From assembly GCF_019511375.1 (NCBI RefSeq), contig NZ_JAEUAO010000008.1, positions 1 through 64,000 on the forward strand: a stretch of DNA of 64,000 nucleotides, read 5' to 3'. This stretch comes from Rhizobium herbae. GTDB lineage: Bacteria; Pseudomonadota; Alphaproteobacteria; Rhizobiales; Rhizobiaceae. The translations under genes were made by a program, and so were the position numbers. Of this stretch, positions 11,153 through 20,374 are shown in pieces. The notes beneath the pieces are model-generated. The model searched no databases. It had not been told where the DNA came from and saw only the letters and a list, made by a program, of their open reading frames with translations. Each line of letters starts with the position of its first letter. Within the stretch, counting starts at the first letter, position 1.

Positions 11153-12436
11153 TCAGGCCGCATCCAGTGCCATCGTCAGGTCGGCGATCAGGTCGTCCGG
11201 GTGTTCGATGCCGATCGACAGGCGGATGGTCGATTCAAGCACGCCGATCCGCTCGCGCACGTCCACCGGCACGCCGGAGTGGGTCATGGTCGCGGGGTGA
11301 CTGGCGAGCGATTCGGTACCACCCAGGCTGACGGCCAGCTTGAAGATCTGCAGCGTGTTGAGAAAGCGGAACGAGGCCGGCTGACCGCCGCGGATGTCGA
11401 AGGAGAAGGTCGAGCCGGCGCCGGTGCATTGCGCGACGAAGGTCTTGCCGATCGGCGAGCCGGCATCATGGTAGGGCAGATAATGGATCGTCTCGACCTT
11501 CGGATGATCGCGCAGGAAATCGGCAATCTGACGCGCGTTGCTGTTGGCCTTTTCCATGCGGATCGATAGCGTTTCCAGCGACCGGCCGAGCATCCAGCAG
11601 GAATGCGGATCCAGTTGCGTGCCGATGGCGCCGCGCAACGCCTTGATCTGCTTGATGATCGCCTTGGTGCCCAGCGCCGCGCCGGCGATCAGGTCGGAGT
11701 GGCCGCCGACATATTTGGTCAGCGAATAGAGCGAAAGATCCGCACCGTGCTCGATCGGCCGCTGGAAGACTGGCCCGAGCAGCGTGTTGTCGCAGGCGAC
11801 GATCGGCGTGTGCCCCTGGGTTTCGCCTATCCTGTCGGCAATCCGCCGGATCATTGCGACATCGACAAGACTGTTGGTCGGGTTGGCCGGCGTTTCCATC
11901 AGGATCACCGAGACGCGGCCCTTGACCATGGCCGCATCCGCTGCCTGCTGCACCGACGCCTCGCTGACGCCATCGGCAAAGCCGACGGCGGCGACCCCCA
12001 TGTTGAGGAAGGTCTTCGCCAGGAGCGTCTCGGTACCGCCGTAGAGCGGCTGCGAATGCAGGATCGCATCACCCGGCCTGACGAAGGCAAGAAGCGTCGT
12101 GGCGATCGCCGACATGCCGGAGGAAAACAGCGCGCAGCTTTCGGTGCGCTCATAGACCGCCAGGCGGTCCTCGACGATTTCGCTATTGGGGTGATTGAAG
12201 CGGGAATAGACGAGCCCCGCGCCTGTGCCCGCTGGCGGTTCGCGGCGACCGGAGACGAAGTCGAAGAAGTCACGGCCCTCCTCCGCCGATTTGAAAACGA
12301 AGGTCGAGGTCAGGAAGACCGGCGGCTTGACCGCCCCCTCGGACAATTCCGGATCGTAGCCATAGTTCAGCATCTGCGTTTCCGGATGCAGTTTATGATT
12401 GCCAATGTGGGTCTTGGAAGGGTGTGGAGCGGTCAT
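11153..12436 (-). CDS. Cystathionine gamma-synthase / methionine gamma-lyase family PLP enzyme
   Basis: The 427-residue enzyme belongs to the Cys/Met-metabolism PLP family. It has [17 protein letters not shown] (about 75-91), the cofactor-stacking [28 protein letters not shown] and the PLP lysine in [14 protein letters not shown] (about 234-247). Such enzymes make or break cystathionine, or cleave methionine to methanethiol, and sequence alone does not separate these activities. The longer N-terminus and the [10 protein letters not shown] insertion mark a subgroup I have seen mainly in alphaproteobacteria. It is transcribed alone and ends at a leftward terminator. Confidence 0.85.
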   Translation of the reverse strand: MTAPHPSKTHIGNHKLHPETQMLNYGYDPELSEGAVKPPVFLTSTFVFKSAEEGRDFFDFVSGRREPPAGTGAGLVYSRFNHPNSEIVEDRLAVYERTESCALFSSGMSAIATTLLAFVRPGDAILHSQPLYGGTETLLAKTFLNMGVAAVGFADGVSEASVQQAADAAMVKGRVSVILMETPANPTNSLVDVAMIRRIADRIGETQGHTPIVACDNTLLGPVFQRPIEHGADLSLYSLTKYVGGHSDLIAGAALGTKAIIKQIKALRGAIGTQLDPHSCWMLGRSLETLSIRMEKANSNARQIADFLRDHPKVETIHYLPYHDAGSPIGKTFVAQCTGAGSTFSFDIRGGQPASFRFLNTLQIFKLAVSLGGTESLASHPATMTHSGVPVDVRERIGVLESTIRLSIGIEHPDDLIADLTMALDAA

Positions 12437-12721
12437 GACGGTCTCCGGCGTTTTGATGCGATCGACGCAGTCTACATCAGTTTCGATCGCTACTTCTTGC
12501 CAATCCGACGACTTTTGAGACTAAAAGTTGCGCGCCGGCGATCAAATCTGGACAAAATCCGGAATTTCCGGCGACGCCGGATGTCTCGTAGCCCCGCAAA
12601 TAATACCGAGGCCCGCCCGGCAGACGCTCTGGGCCGGAGACTGCCGACTTGATTGCAGCCTTCGCCTGATCATTTGCGGCCGATCTGCCGCAAACGGCCC
12701 TCCACGCATCAGGTCAGTGCA

Positions 12722-14458
12722 TCAGGTCACGTCGGTTTGTGCATCGTGCAGGATATTCATCTGCTTGCGCTCACGCGCCATGTCGCTGACGGCGGCCCGC
12801 AGCCGCGGATGCCGGGTCATGAAGATGTTGAAGTCGCGCCGGTCGAGCTTCAGGAACTGGCAGAAATCCACCGCGATCACGTCGGCGGTGCGCACTCCGC
12901 CGCTGAGCAGGGCCATCTCGCCGAAAAAGGCGCCCGCTTCCAGGAGAATCGCCTTGTCCGGCAAGCGCACCTCGACGGCACCGGCAGCAATGAAATACAT
13001 GGCGTCGCCGCGCTCGCCGACCCTGATGACCTTGTCGCCCGGCGATGCCGACGCCGGCCGGAACAGCAGAAGAAGCTCCTCCAGGGCATGTTCATTGACC
13101 TCGGAAAATATCGGAAAGGTGTTCACCAGTTGCTGCTTCTTCAACTGTTGCTGGCTTTCCTTCTCCTCGGCCTTTTCACGGATGACCTCGAGCTCCCGCG
13201 TCAGCGCGACAAATTTGGGCTGACCGTACCGGCCCGCGAACGCAGGCATGGCGCTGCCGATTGCCGCTTTCAGTTTCGCCGCGACCCCGAACATCAGCGG
13301 GTTCAGCGTGATCGACAGAATGGCGCCGGCGAGTATGAGGTCGTGGCCCTCCTGTGACAGGAGCCCGAGCGAGACGCCGAGGCCGGCGACGATGAAGGAG
13401 AACTCGCCGATCTGCGCCAGGCTTGCTGCCACCGTCAGCGCCATCGACAGGGGGTAGCGCAACAGCAGCACGAAACCGGCCGCGATCAGCGACTTGCCGC
13501 AGGTGATCAGCGCCAGGATGGCGATCACGGCAAGCGGCTGGTGGATCAGCACCATCGGGTTGAACAGCATGCCGACCGAAACGAAGAACAGCACCGAGAA
13601 GGCATTCTGCAACGGCAGCGAATCGGCGGCGGCCCGATGGCTGAGGTGGGATTCGCTCATGATGACGCCGGCGAAGAACGCCCCGAGCGCGAAGGACACC
13701 CCGAAGATCGTCGCCGAGCCGAAGGCGATCCCGAGTGCTATGGCCAGAACCGTAAGCGTGAACAATTCCCTCGAGCCAGTGCGCGCGACCAGCGTCAGCA
13801 GCCACGGCACCAGCCTCGGTCCGAGCACGACGGCTAGCACCGCAAAGGCGCCGAGCTTGACCAGCGTCAGGAGGATGGTGAGCGCGATCGACGAACCGCC
13901 CGCGCCTGCAGCATGCGCCGCTGCCCCATCCCCCAGCACCTCCGCGACGATGGGCAGGAGGACGAGCGTCAGGACCATCGCCAGGTCCTCGACGATAAGC
14001 CAGCCGATCGCCACGCGGCCGTTGGGCGAATTGACGAGGTTTCGCTCCTCGAGAGCCTTGAGCAGCACCACGGTGCTGGCAACGGAAACACACAGGCCGA
14101 AGACCAGGCCGGCCCCGAGGCTCCAGCCCCAAAGGGTGCAGAGACCCATGCCGAGCAGCGTCGCAAGGATGATCTGGCCAATGGCGCCGGGAATGGCGAT
14201 ACCGCGAACAGCGATGAGGTCCGATGCAGAGAAATGCAGCCCGACGCCGAACATCAGCAGGATGACACCGATTTCAGCCAGTTGCGCCGCAAGGTTGCTG
14301 TCGGCGTTCAAACCCGGCGTAAACGGCCCTATCAGAACACCGGCAACCAGATAGCCGACGAGCGGCGGCAAACGAAGCCTGTCCGCAAGATAGCCAAAAC
14401 CGGCAGCAAGCACGAAGCTGATCGCCACCGTCGCTACCAAAGCCATATCCTGATGCAC
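12722..14458 (-). CDS. CPA2-family cation:proton antiporter with C-terminal cyclic-nucleotide-binding domain
   Basis: The 578-residue inner-membrane protein has about 12 transmembrane helices of the KefB/YbaL type (1-405), with GYLVAGVLIGPFTPG early and the conserved acidic stretch IGWLIVEDLAMVL (about 150-162). After a charged, probably coiled-coil linker (about 410-440), a cNMP-binding fold runs to the end and includes GAFFGEMALLSGGVRTADV, with the phosphate-binding Glu and Arg. It replaces the TrkA-N domain usual in YbaL. It probably exchanges K+ or Na+ for H+. The start at 14458 is GTG with GGGAG upstream; an ATG at 14446 is the alternative. Confidence 0.88.
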   Translation of the reverse strand: MHQDMALVATVAISFVLAAGFGYLADRLRLPPLVGYLVAGVLIGPFTPGLNADSNLAAQLAEIGVILLMFGVGLHFSASDLIAVRGIAIPGAIGQIILATLLGMGLCTLWGWSLGAGLVFGLCVSVASTVVLLKALEERNLVNSPNGRVAIGWLIVEDLAMVLTLVLLPIVAEVLGDGAAAHAAGAGGSSIALTILLTLVKLGAFAVLAVVLGPRLVPWLLTLVARTGSRELFTLTVLAIALGIAFGSATIFGVSFALGAFFAGVIMSESHLSHRAAADSLPLQNAFSVLFFVSVGMLFNPMVLIHQPLAVIAILALITCGKSLIAAGFVLLLRYPLSMALTVAASLAQIGEFSFIVAGLGVSLGLLSQEGHDLILAGAILSITLNPLMFGVAAKLKAAIGSAMPAFAGRYGQPKFVALTRELEVIREKAEEKESQQQLKKQQLVNTFPIFSEVNEHALEELLLLFRPASASPGDKVIRVGERGDAMYFIAAGAVEVRLPDKAILLEAGAFFGEMALLSGGVRTADVIAVDFCQFLKLDRRDFNIFMTRHPRLRAAVSDMARERKQMNILHDAQTDVT

Positions 14459-15012
14459 GCCCTGCTCCCGCCCGCCTACGGCTGTTTGCCGATACTATGT
14501 CTCGACATCGTATGCTGCCCCTGACGCCTTTATAAAGTGGCACCTCGGGAAAATGATGGGTTTATCGCCAATAAACGGCCAGCGATCCCGTCAAGTTGCG
14601 CGCAAAGCCTCTTCATGTATCAACGTTAACGGGAATTTCCCGTCCGGCTTCACGATGCAATCAGCAGGTACCAGACGTTGACGGACCCAAGCGATGTCTT
14701 GTGGAGCGCCCGAATCGCCCGGGCGACACCGCCGTCGCACAGTTAGTCGCTCGATAAGTGGGCCGGATCTCGCGCCACGGCTCGTTGATACAATCGGCCA
14801 CTGGCCGATCCCGGTACGTGGCGCCTCCTCAATGTCGCTCGCATCGCGGCATCGTGATACTATGCGAACGGCAAGTCTCCGGCCGGCGTAAATGGACGTG
14901 CAGCAAAACGATCCGGTCACGTTCTGAGCATGCTGCCCAAATTTTAGGCTGTTGGCACAGAGCACCTATTTTAGGCATTGCCAAGATTATTGCACTGCGT
15001 CATCTATGCGCC
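14459..15012. other. Intergenic region upstream of nasT
   Basis: This 554-base stretch between the divergent antiporter and nasT genes holds no convincing gene: frames are short, overlapping and lack ribosome binding sites. The last 80 bases are AT-richer and probably contain the nasT promoter. I see no clean sigma-54 pair there. TTGGCAC near 14952 is not followed by a correctly spaced TGC. Confidence 0.5.
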
Positions 15013-15600
15013 ATGGCTTATTTTGACCTCACCATTCTCGTCATCGACGAGAACGCGATCCGCGCCTCCATCATCGAGGAAGGATTGCGTGAGGCCGGTC
15101 ACACGAAAGTAACCGTGGTCCATGAAGTCAATGGCATCGCTCGAATCATCGAGACGCTGCAGCCGGACGTGATCGTCATCGATCTTGAAAACCCCAATCG
15201 CGACATGATGGAGCATCTGTTCCAGCTCACCCGCACGGTTGGCCGGCCGATTGCCATGTTCGTCGATCGCTCCGACACGGCCTCGATCGAGGCGGCCGTG
15301 GAAGCCGGCGTCTCAGCCTACATCGTCGACGGCCTGAAGAAGGAGCGCGTCAAGCCCATTCTCGACATGGCCGTCAGTCGCTTCAATGCCTTCAGCCGGC
15401 TGCAGCGGGAACTCGCCGACGCCAAATCGGCGCTGGAGGAACGCAAGATCATCGAGCGGGCCAAGGGCATCCTGATGAAAATGCGCGGCCTTTCCGAAGA
15501 GCAGGCCTTTGCCCTGCTGCGCCAAACGGCCATGAACGAAAAGAAGAAGATATCGGATATCGCCCAGAGCGTGGTTACAGCGGCAGGATTGCTGATGTGA
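15013..15600 (+). CDS. nasT: Nitrate-responsive antiterminator NasT (receiver-ANTAR)
   Basis: The 195-residue protein pairs a response-regulator receiver-like domain (1-120, with Asp12 and Asp57) with a C-terminal ANTAR RNA-binding domain (about 134-192, AKGILMKMRGLSEEQAFALLR). In characterised systems NasT binds paired hexaloop hairpins in nas leader RNA and prevents termination. Without nitrate or nitrite, NasS holds it inactive. I start at the ATG at 15013 because the receiver domain begins there; the frame is open upstream without homology. nasS follows 40 bases later. The presumed RNA target lies before nrtA. Confidence 0.95.
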   Translation: MAYFDLTILVIDENAIRASIIEEGLREAGHTKVTVVHEVNGIARIIETLQPDVIVIDLENPNRDMMEHLFQLTRTVGRPIAMFVDRSDTASIEAAVEAGVSAYIVDGLKKERVKPILDMAVSRFNAFSRLQRELADAKSALEERKIIERAKGILMKMRGLSEEQAFALLRQTAMNEKKKISDIAQSVVTAAGLLM

Positions 15601-15640
15601 TGAACGTGCGCCAGTCCGAGATCTTCCGGGAGACATTGGA

Positions 15641-16933
15641 GTGAACATGATCACCAGCCTCACGGAATTGAGCGGCGACGGCCGCCTTGCCGCACCGGCA
15701 GGCCTTGCCAGCGAAGGTTCGCGCACCCTGCGCGCCGGTTTCATTCCGCTGGTCGACGCCTCGGTGCTGATCGCCGCTTGCGAATTCGGCTTTGCACAGA
15801 AGGAAGGCCTCACCCTGGACCTGGTCAAGGACGTTTCGTGGGCGAACGTCCGCGATCGCCTTGCCTTCCGGCAGTTCGACATTGCCCACATGCTCTCGCC
15901 CATGCCCGTCGCCTCGATGCTCGGCCTGGGTTCCAACCCGTCGCCGACGATCACGCCCTTCTCGTTGGGGCGCGGCGGCAATGCGATCACGCTCTCGACA
16001 AGGCTTTTTGCCCGGATGCGCGAGACGGCGGCCTTGCCTGAAACGGCAGGCGCCCTGGAGAACGCGCACGCGCTTGCGAAGGTCATTGGAGAGTTGAAAG
16101 CACGCGGCGAACCGTTGCCGACATTGGGCGTCACCTACCCCTTCTCCTCGCACAACTACGAATTCCGCTACTGGCTGGCGGCAGGCGGCATCGATCCGGA
16201 CCGCGACGTCAAGCTCGTCGTCGTACCGCCGCCGATGACGTCGGACGCCCTCGCCGCCGGCGCCATCGACGGCTTCTGCGTCGGCGCGCCATGGAACATG
16301 GTCGCCTCGGAGCGCGGCGTCGGCCGTATCGTCGCCGCCAAGCAGGACATCTGGCCGTCCGCGCCCGAAAAGGTGATCGGCATGCGGCCCGAATGGGCTG
16401 AAACGCATCCGGAAACGGTCTCTCGATTGATCGTCGCGCTGGATGCGGCGGCGCGCTGGTGCGACCGTCCCGACAATCACGACGCCCTTTCGGAAGCGCT
16501 CGCCGATGCACGGTATCTCGCTGCACCGGTCGACATCATTCGTCGCGTGCTGGCCGGCGAATTTAATCTCGATGACCGGGGCAACCGGCGAATCATCGAC
16601 AGCTATTTCGCCTTCCATGCCGGGTTCGCCAACTATCCGCGCCCGAGCCAGGCCCTGTGGATCTACAGCCAGATGATCCGCTGGGGCCAGACCGACCTGT
16701 CCCCCGCCGGCATGACGGCGTCAGCGGCGGCCTATAGGCCCGACATCTACCGCCTGGCGCTTGGCGCGAACGCCGCACCACTATTGGACGACGATATTCG
16801 CATCGAGGGGGCCTTGGACGGAGACCGCTTCCTGGACGGGCAGATCTTCGACCCGTTCCGGATGGAGGACTACATTGCCGGGTTCGCGGTGAAACGCTCG
16901 GCGCCCGGCGGCCACGGCGGCGACGAAATCTAG
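15641..16933 (+). CDS. nasS: Nitrate sensor NasS (cytoplasmic NrtA-like protein)
   Basis: The 430 residues are homologous to the nitrate-binding protein NrtA encoded downstream; both share a segment like FRYWLAAGGIDPDRDVK. It has no signal peptide, so it stays in the cytoplasm as the sensor partner of NasT. In studied systems nitrate binding releases NasT to act on leader RNA. LRAGFIPLVDASVLIAA (30-46) starts the ligand-binding fold. It follows nasT in the same direction, and the two are probably cotranscribed. Confidence 0.93.
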   Translation: MNMITSLTELSGDGRLAAPAGLASEGSRTLRAGFIPLVDASVLIAACEFGFAQKEGLTLDLVKDVSWANVRDRLAFRQFDIAHMLSPMPVASMLGLGSNPSPTITPFSLGRGGNAITLSTRLFARMRETAALPETAGALENAHALAKVIGELKARGEPLPTLGVTYPFSSHNYEFRYWLAAGGIDPDRDVKLVVVPPPMTSDALAAGAIDGFCVGAPWNMVASERGVGRIVAAKQDIWPSAPEKVIGMRPEWAETHPETVSRLIVALDAAARWCDRPDNHDALSEALADARYLAAPVDIIRRVLAGEFNLDDRGNRRIIDSYFAFHAGFANYPRPSQALWIYSQMIRWGQTDLSPAGMTASAAAYRPDIYRLALGANAAPLLDDDIRIEGALDGDRFLDGQIFDPFRMEDYIAGFAVKRSAPGGHGGDEI

Positions 16934-17097
16934 CGCCCGCAGCGTTTGCATTGCACAAAATTCGCACCCGCACTTGCTGCCCCAAGAGCAACAGATGAAA
17001 TTTTCAGCACAAAATAGCGTCGATCAAAAATTACTCATTTGGCAGATTGACGTAAAAACCCATGTAATTTCATAGGCATAATTCTTCTCCTCCAAAA

Positions 17098-17113
17098 TGG
17101 CACGGGCTTTGCA
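17098..17113 (+). promoter_or_regulatory. Sigma-54 (RpoN) promoter of the nitrate assimilation operon
   Basis: TGGCACGGGCTTTGCA matches the -24/-12 consensus: the invariant GG (17099-17100) and GC (17111-17112) are exactly ten bases apart. Transcription would begin near 17124, about 170 bases before nrtA. This ties the operon to nitrogen limitation through NtrC-type activation. The upstream AT-rich segment (16990-17090) could hold activator sites; I did not identify a clear one. Confidence 0.85.
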
Positions 17114-17128
17114 TTACATGAATCGCTC

Positions 17129-17255
17129 CGGTCAATGGCGACCGCAGTAAGACGAACGCGCCATAGGCGTTCGCAAGAGACATCGACGTCGCAAGGGTTT
17201 TGCAGTCCGGGATTCCTCCTTCCCGAAGACGCAAATCTCCGAGCGGCGTTTTTTT
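17129..17255 (+). promoter_or_regulatory. ANTAR-type antitermination leader RNA with terminator before nrtA
   Basis: ANTAR targets are paired hairpins with six-base loops having A at position 1 and G at position 4. Here CGGTC/GACCG encloses AATGGC (17129-17144). A second, weaker stem GAC/GTC encloses ATCGAC (17079-based numbering: 17179-17190), and both loops fit the rule. Between them is a separate stem, CGAACGC/GCGTTCG. Further on, AAGACGC can pair with GCGTTTT ahead of seven T bases (17249-17255), a plausible terminator. NasT from the adjacent gene would be the ligand. The folding was done by eye only. Confidence 0.6.
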
Positions 17256-17294
17256 ATGCCCAAATCCGACCGGCCACAGCAGAGGGAACTGTTC

Positions 17295-18593
17295 ATGAAG
17301 ACGACTTTCAGAAACGGCATCAGCCGCCGCAGCCTACTCAAAACGACCGCCACCGCTGCGCTGTTCGGCGCTATCAAGACGGCCTTCCCGTCTGGCGCCT
17401 TTGCCGCCGGCGCAGGCCCGGAAGTGACCGGCGTCAAGCTTGGCTACATCGCGCTGACCGATTCGGCGGCGCTGATCATCGCCAAGGAAAAAGGCTTTTT
17501 CGAAAAGCACGGGCTTCCGGACGTCGAGGTTGCCAAGCAGGCTTCCTGGGGCGCGACACGCGACAACCTCGTCCTCGGCGGTGCAGCCAACGGCATCGAT
17601 GGTGCGCATATCCTCTCGCCGTTGCCGTACCTCATGCATACCGGCAAGGTGACGCAGAACAACGTTCCCGTGCCGATGGCTATCCTCGCCCGCCTGAACT
17701 GTGACAGCCAGGCGATCTCCGTTGCCAAGGAATATGCTGATACCGGCGTCCAGCTCGACGCCTCGAAGCTGAAGGCCGCATTTGAGAAAAAGAAGGCTGA
17801 TGGCGGGGAAGTGAAGGTGGCGATGACCTTCCCCGGCGGCACCCACGATCTCTGGATCCGCTACTGGCTGGCCGCAGGCGGCATCGACCCGGACAAGGAC
17901 GTCTCGACCATCGTCGTGCCGCCGCCGCAGATGGTGGCGAACATGAAGGTCGGCAACATGGACTGTTTCTGTGTCGGCGAACCGTGGAACGAACAGCTCG
18001 TCAACCAGGGCATCGGCTTTACTGCAGCATCGACCGGGGAACTCTGGAAGGGCCACCCGGAAAAGGCGCTCGGCGCTCGCGCCGATTGGGTCGAGAAGAA
18101 CCCCAACGCCGCCAAGGCGCTGATGATGGCCGTGATGGAAGCCCAGCAATGGTGCGAAAGCATGGACAACAAGGAAGAGTTGGCGACGATCGTCGGCAAG
18201 CGGCAATGGTTCAACGTGCCGACGAAGGACATCATCGGCCGGCTGAAGGGCGACATCAACTACGGCAATGGCCGGGTCGTCACCGGCACCGATCTCTACA
18301 TGAAATTCTGGGCGAACGGCGCATCCTATCCGTTCAAGAGCCACGACACCTGGTTCATGGCCGAGAACATCCGCTGGGGCAAACTGGCGCCCGACACGGA
18401 CATCAAGGCGCTGGTCGATCAGGTGAACCGCGAAGATATCTGGCGGGCGGCCGCCGCTGATCTTGGCGTTGCCGCATCGGACATTCCGGCCTCGACCTCG
18501 CGCGGCAAGGAAACCTTTTTCGACGGCAAGGTCTTCGATCCGGAAAACCCCTCTGCCTATCTCGATAGCCTGTCGATCAAGGCCGCGTCCTGA
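17295..18593 (+). CDS. nrtA: Nitrate ABC transporter substrate-binding protein with Tat signal
   Basis: The 432-residue periplasmic nitrate/nitrite-binding protein begins with a twin-arginine signal (SRRSLLK, residues 10-16), then a hydrophobic stretch and a likely cleavage site near AFAAG. The mature domain has the CmpA/NrtA pattern, including LGYIALTDSAALIIAKEKGFF, WGATRDNLVLGGAANGIDGAH and MDCFCVGEPWNEQLV. I start at 17295: AGAGGGA precedes it, and the Tat arginines then sit at the usual distance from the N-terminus. An ATG at 17256 overlaps the T-tract. It is the first gene after the sigma-54 promoter and leader. Confidence 0.95.
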   Translation: MKTTFRNGISRRSLLKTTATAALFGAIKTAFPSGAFAAGAGPEVTGVKLGYIALTDSAALIIAKEKGFFEKHGLPDVEVAKQASWGATRDNLVLGGAANGIDGAHILSPLPYLMHTGKVTQNNVPVPMAILARLNCDSQAISVAKEYADTGVQLDASKLKAAFEKKKADGGEVKVAMTFPGGTHDLWIRYWLAAGGIDPDKDVSTIVVPPPQMVANMKVGNMDCFCVGEPWNEQLVNQGIGFTAASTGELWKGHPEKALGARADWVEKNPNAAKALMMAVMEAQQWCESMDNKEELATIVGKRQWFNVPTKDIIGRLKGDINYGNGRVVTGTDLYMKFWANGASYPFKSHDTWFMAENIRWGKLAPDTDIKALVDQVNREDIWRAAAADLGVAASDIPASTSRGKETFFDGKVFDPENPSAYLDSLSIKAAS

Positions 18594-18655
18594 TCAAAAC
18601 AGCCTCGGCGCGGCCCCCCTGCGCCGATTTCCTCTTAGCTTTCAGGAGTTCTTCC

Positions 18656-19549
18656 ATGCCCGCACTGGCCCGCACGGAAAAAATCGCAACGGCTCAACTG
18701 CCGAAGACTAGCGCAAGCGTCCTGCCCTTCTCCGGCCGGCCCGCCACGAAAACGAAGCCGAAGCAGATCGCGGTCGCGCTCGCACGCAATGTCCTGCCGC
18801 CGCTGGTCGTGCTCATCGTCATCCTGACGATCTGGCAGATCCTCTGTTCCGGCGCCGGCGCGACGCTGCCGCCGCCGTCGCAGGTCTGGGAGGAAAGCTA
18901 CGATCTGATCGCCTATCCGTTCTTCGACTACGGCTCGCAGGATATCGGCCTTGGCTGGAGGGTGCTGATCTCGCTGCAGCGCGTTGCCTACGGTTTCGGC
19001 CTTGCCGCGATCACCGGCGTGTTCATCGGCGCAGTCATCGGCCAATCCGTCTGGGCCATGCGCGGGCTTGATCCGATCTTCCAGATTCTCCGCACCGTTC
19101 CACCGCTCGCCTGGCTGCCGCTGTCGCTCGCTGCGTTCCAGGATTCCAATCCGTCAGCGATCTTCGTGATCTTCATCACCTCGATCTGGCCGGTGATCAT
19201 CAACACCGCCGTCGGCGTGCGCAACATCCCCCAGGACTACCGCAACGTCGCCAAGGTGCTGTGCCTCAACCAGTTCGAATTCTTCTTCAAGATCATGCTG
19301 CCGTCGGCAGCCCCTTACATCTTCACCGGCCTTCGCATCGGCGTCGGCCTGTCCTGGCTCGCCATCGTCGCGGCTGAAATGCTGACCGGCGGCGTCGGCA
19401 TCGGCTTCTTCATCTGGGATGCGTGGAACTCGTCGCGCCTGCCCGACATCATCGTCGCGCTCGTCTATATCGGCGTCGTCGGCTTCATCCTCGACAAGCT
19501 GGTCTCAGCCGTCGGCTCCATCGTCACTCGCGGCGCATCCGCCAACTGA
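18656..19549 (+). CDS. nrtB: Nitrate ABC transporter permease
   Basis: The 297-residue inner-membrane permease of the NrtB/SsuC type has a long polar N-terminus (1-40), about six transmembrane helices, and the cytoplasmic coupling loop near FKIMLPSAAPYIFTGLRIGVG (about 211-231) that contacts the ATPase. IWPVIINTAVGVRNIP and EMLTGGVGIGFFIWDAWN are family-typical. It forms the channel for NrtA-delivered nitrate. CAGGAG precedes the ATG. It lies between nrtA and the ATPase gene, with a 10-base gap to the latter. Confidence 0.95.
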   Translation: MPALARTEKIATAQLPKTSASVLPFSGRPATKTKPKQIAVALARNVLPPLVVLIVILTIWQILCSGAGATLPPPSQVWEESYDLIAYPFFDYGSQDIGLGWRVLISLQRVAYGFGLAAITGVFIGAVIGQSVWAMRGLDPIFQILRTVPPLAWLPLSLAAFQDSNPSAIFVIFITSIWPVIINTAVGVRNIPQDYRNVAKVLCLNQFEFFFKIMLPSAAPYIFTGLRIGVGLSWLAIVAAEMLTGGVGIGFFIWDAWNSSRLPDIIVALVYIGVVGFILDKLVSAVGSIVTRGASAN

Positions 19550-19559
19550 GGATACAGTC

Positions 19560-20354
19560 ATGAGCGCCTATCTCAAACTCGACCATATCGACAAGCACTT
19601 CGACCGGGGCGGTCAACGCGCCGAGGTGTTGAAGGGTGTCAACCTGACGATCGACAAGGGCGAATTCGTCTCGATCATCGGCCATTCGGGCTGCGGCAAG
19701 TCGACCCTGCTCAACCTGATCGCCGGCCTGACGCCGGTTTCGTCCGGAGCCGTGCTGCTCGAAAACCGGGAGGTCAATGCACCCGGACCGGAACGCGCCG
19801 TCGTCTTCCAAAACCACAGCCTGCTTCCCTGGCTGACGGTCTATGAGAACGTCAACCTCGCCGTCTCCAAGGTTTTCGGCAGGACGAAAAGCAAGACGGA
19901 ACGGCATGACTGGGTCATGGCCAATCTCGACCTCGTGCAGATGGGCCATGCTAGGGACAAGAGGCCGTCAGAGATTTCCGGCGGCATGAAGCAGCGCGTC
20001 GGCATCGCCCGGGCGCTCGCCATGGAGCCGAAGATCCTGCTGCTCGACGAGCCCTTCGGCGCGCTCGACGCCCTGACGCGGGCGCATCTGCAGGACGCAG
20101 TGATGGAAATTCACGCCCGTCTCGGCAACACCATGGTGATGATCACCCATGACGTCGATGAAGCAGTGCTTCTGTCTGACCGGATCGTCATGATGACCAA
20201 TGGCCCGGCGGCCTGCATCGGCGAAGTCCTCAACGTGCCGATTGGCCGGCCGCGCAATCGCATCGAGCTCGCTTCCGACCGGACATATCTCAAGTGCCGC
20301 GAGGCCGTGCTGAAGTTCCTCTACGAACGCCACCGTTTTGTCGAAGCGGCCTGA
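19560..20354 (+). CDS. nrtC: Nitrate ABC transporter ATP-binding protein
   Basis: The 264-residue ATPase has Walker A GHSGCGKST (about 41-49), Q-loop FQNHSLLPW, signature SGGMKQRVGIARA and Walker B ILLLDEPFGALD, ending in the switch His of MITHDVDEA. It is a single-domain ATPase, so by the cyanobacterial scheme it corresponds to NrtD rather than the fused NrtC; rhizobial annotations usually use nrtC. I chose the ATG at 19560, ten bases after the nrtB stop, because upstream in-frame sequence overlaps nrtB and shows no homology. Confidence 0.93.
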   Translation: MSAYLKLDHIDKHFDRGGQRAEVLKGVNLTIDKGEFVSIIGHSGCGKSTLLNLIAGLTPVSSGAVLLENREVNAPGPERAVVFQNHSLLPWLTVYENVNLAVSKVFGRTKSKTERHDWVMANLDLVQMGHARDKRPSEISGGMKQRVGIARALAMEPKILLLDEPFGALDALTRAHLQDAVMEIHARLGNTMVMITHDVDEAVLLSDRIVMMTNGPAACIGEVLNVPIGRPRNRIELASDRTYLKCREAVLKFLYERHRFVEAA

Positions 20355-20374
20355 ACCCACAAGGAAACTAAGCC

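Noticed and set aside
14930..15000. Sigma-54 promoter before nasT
   Set aside because: TTGGCAC is present near 14952 but the required GC ten bases after GG is missing.
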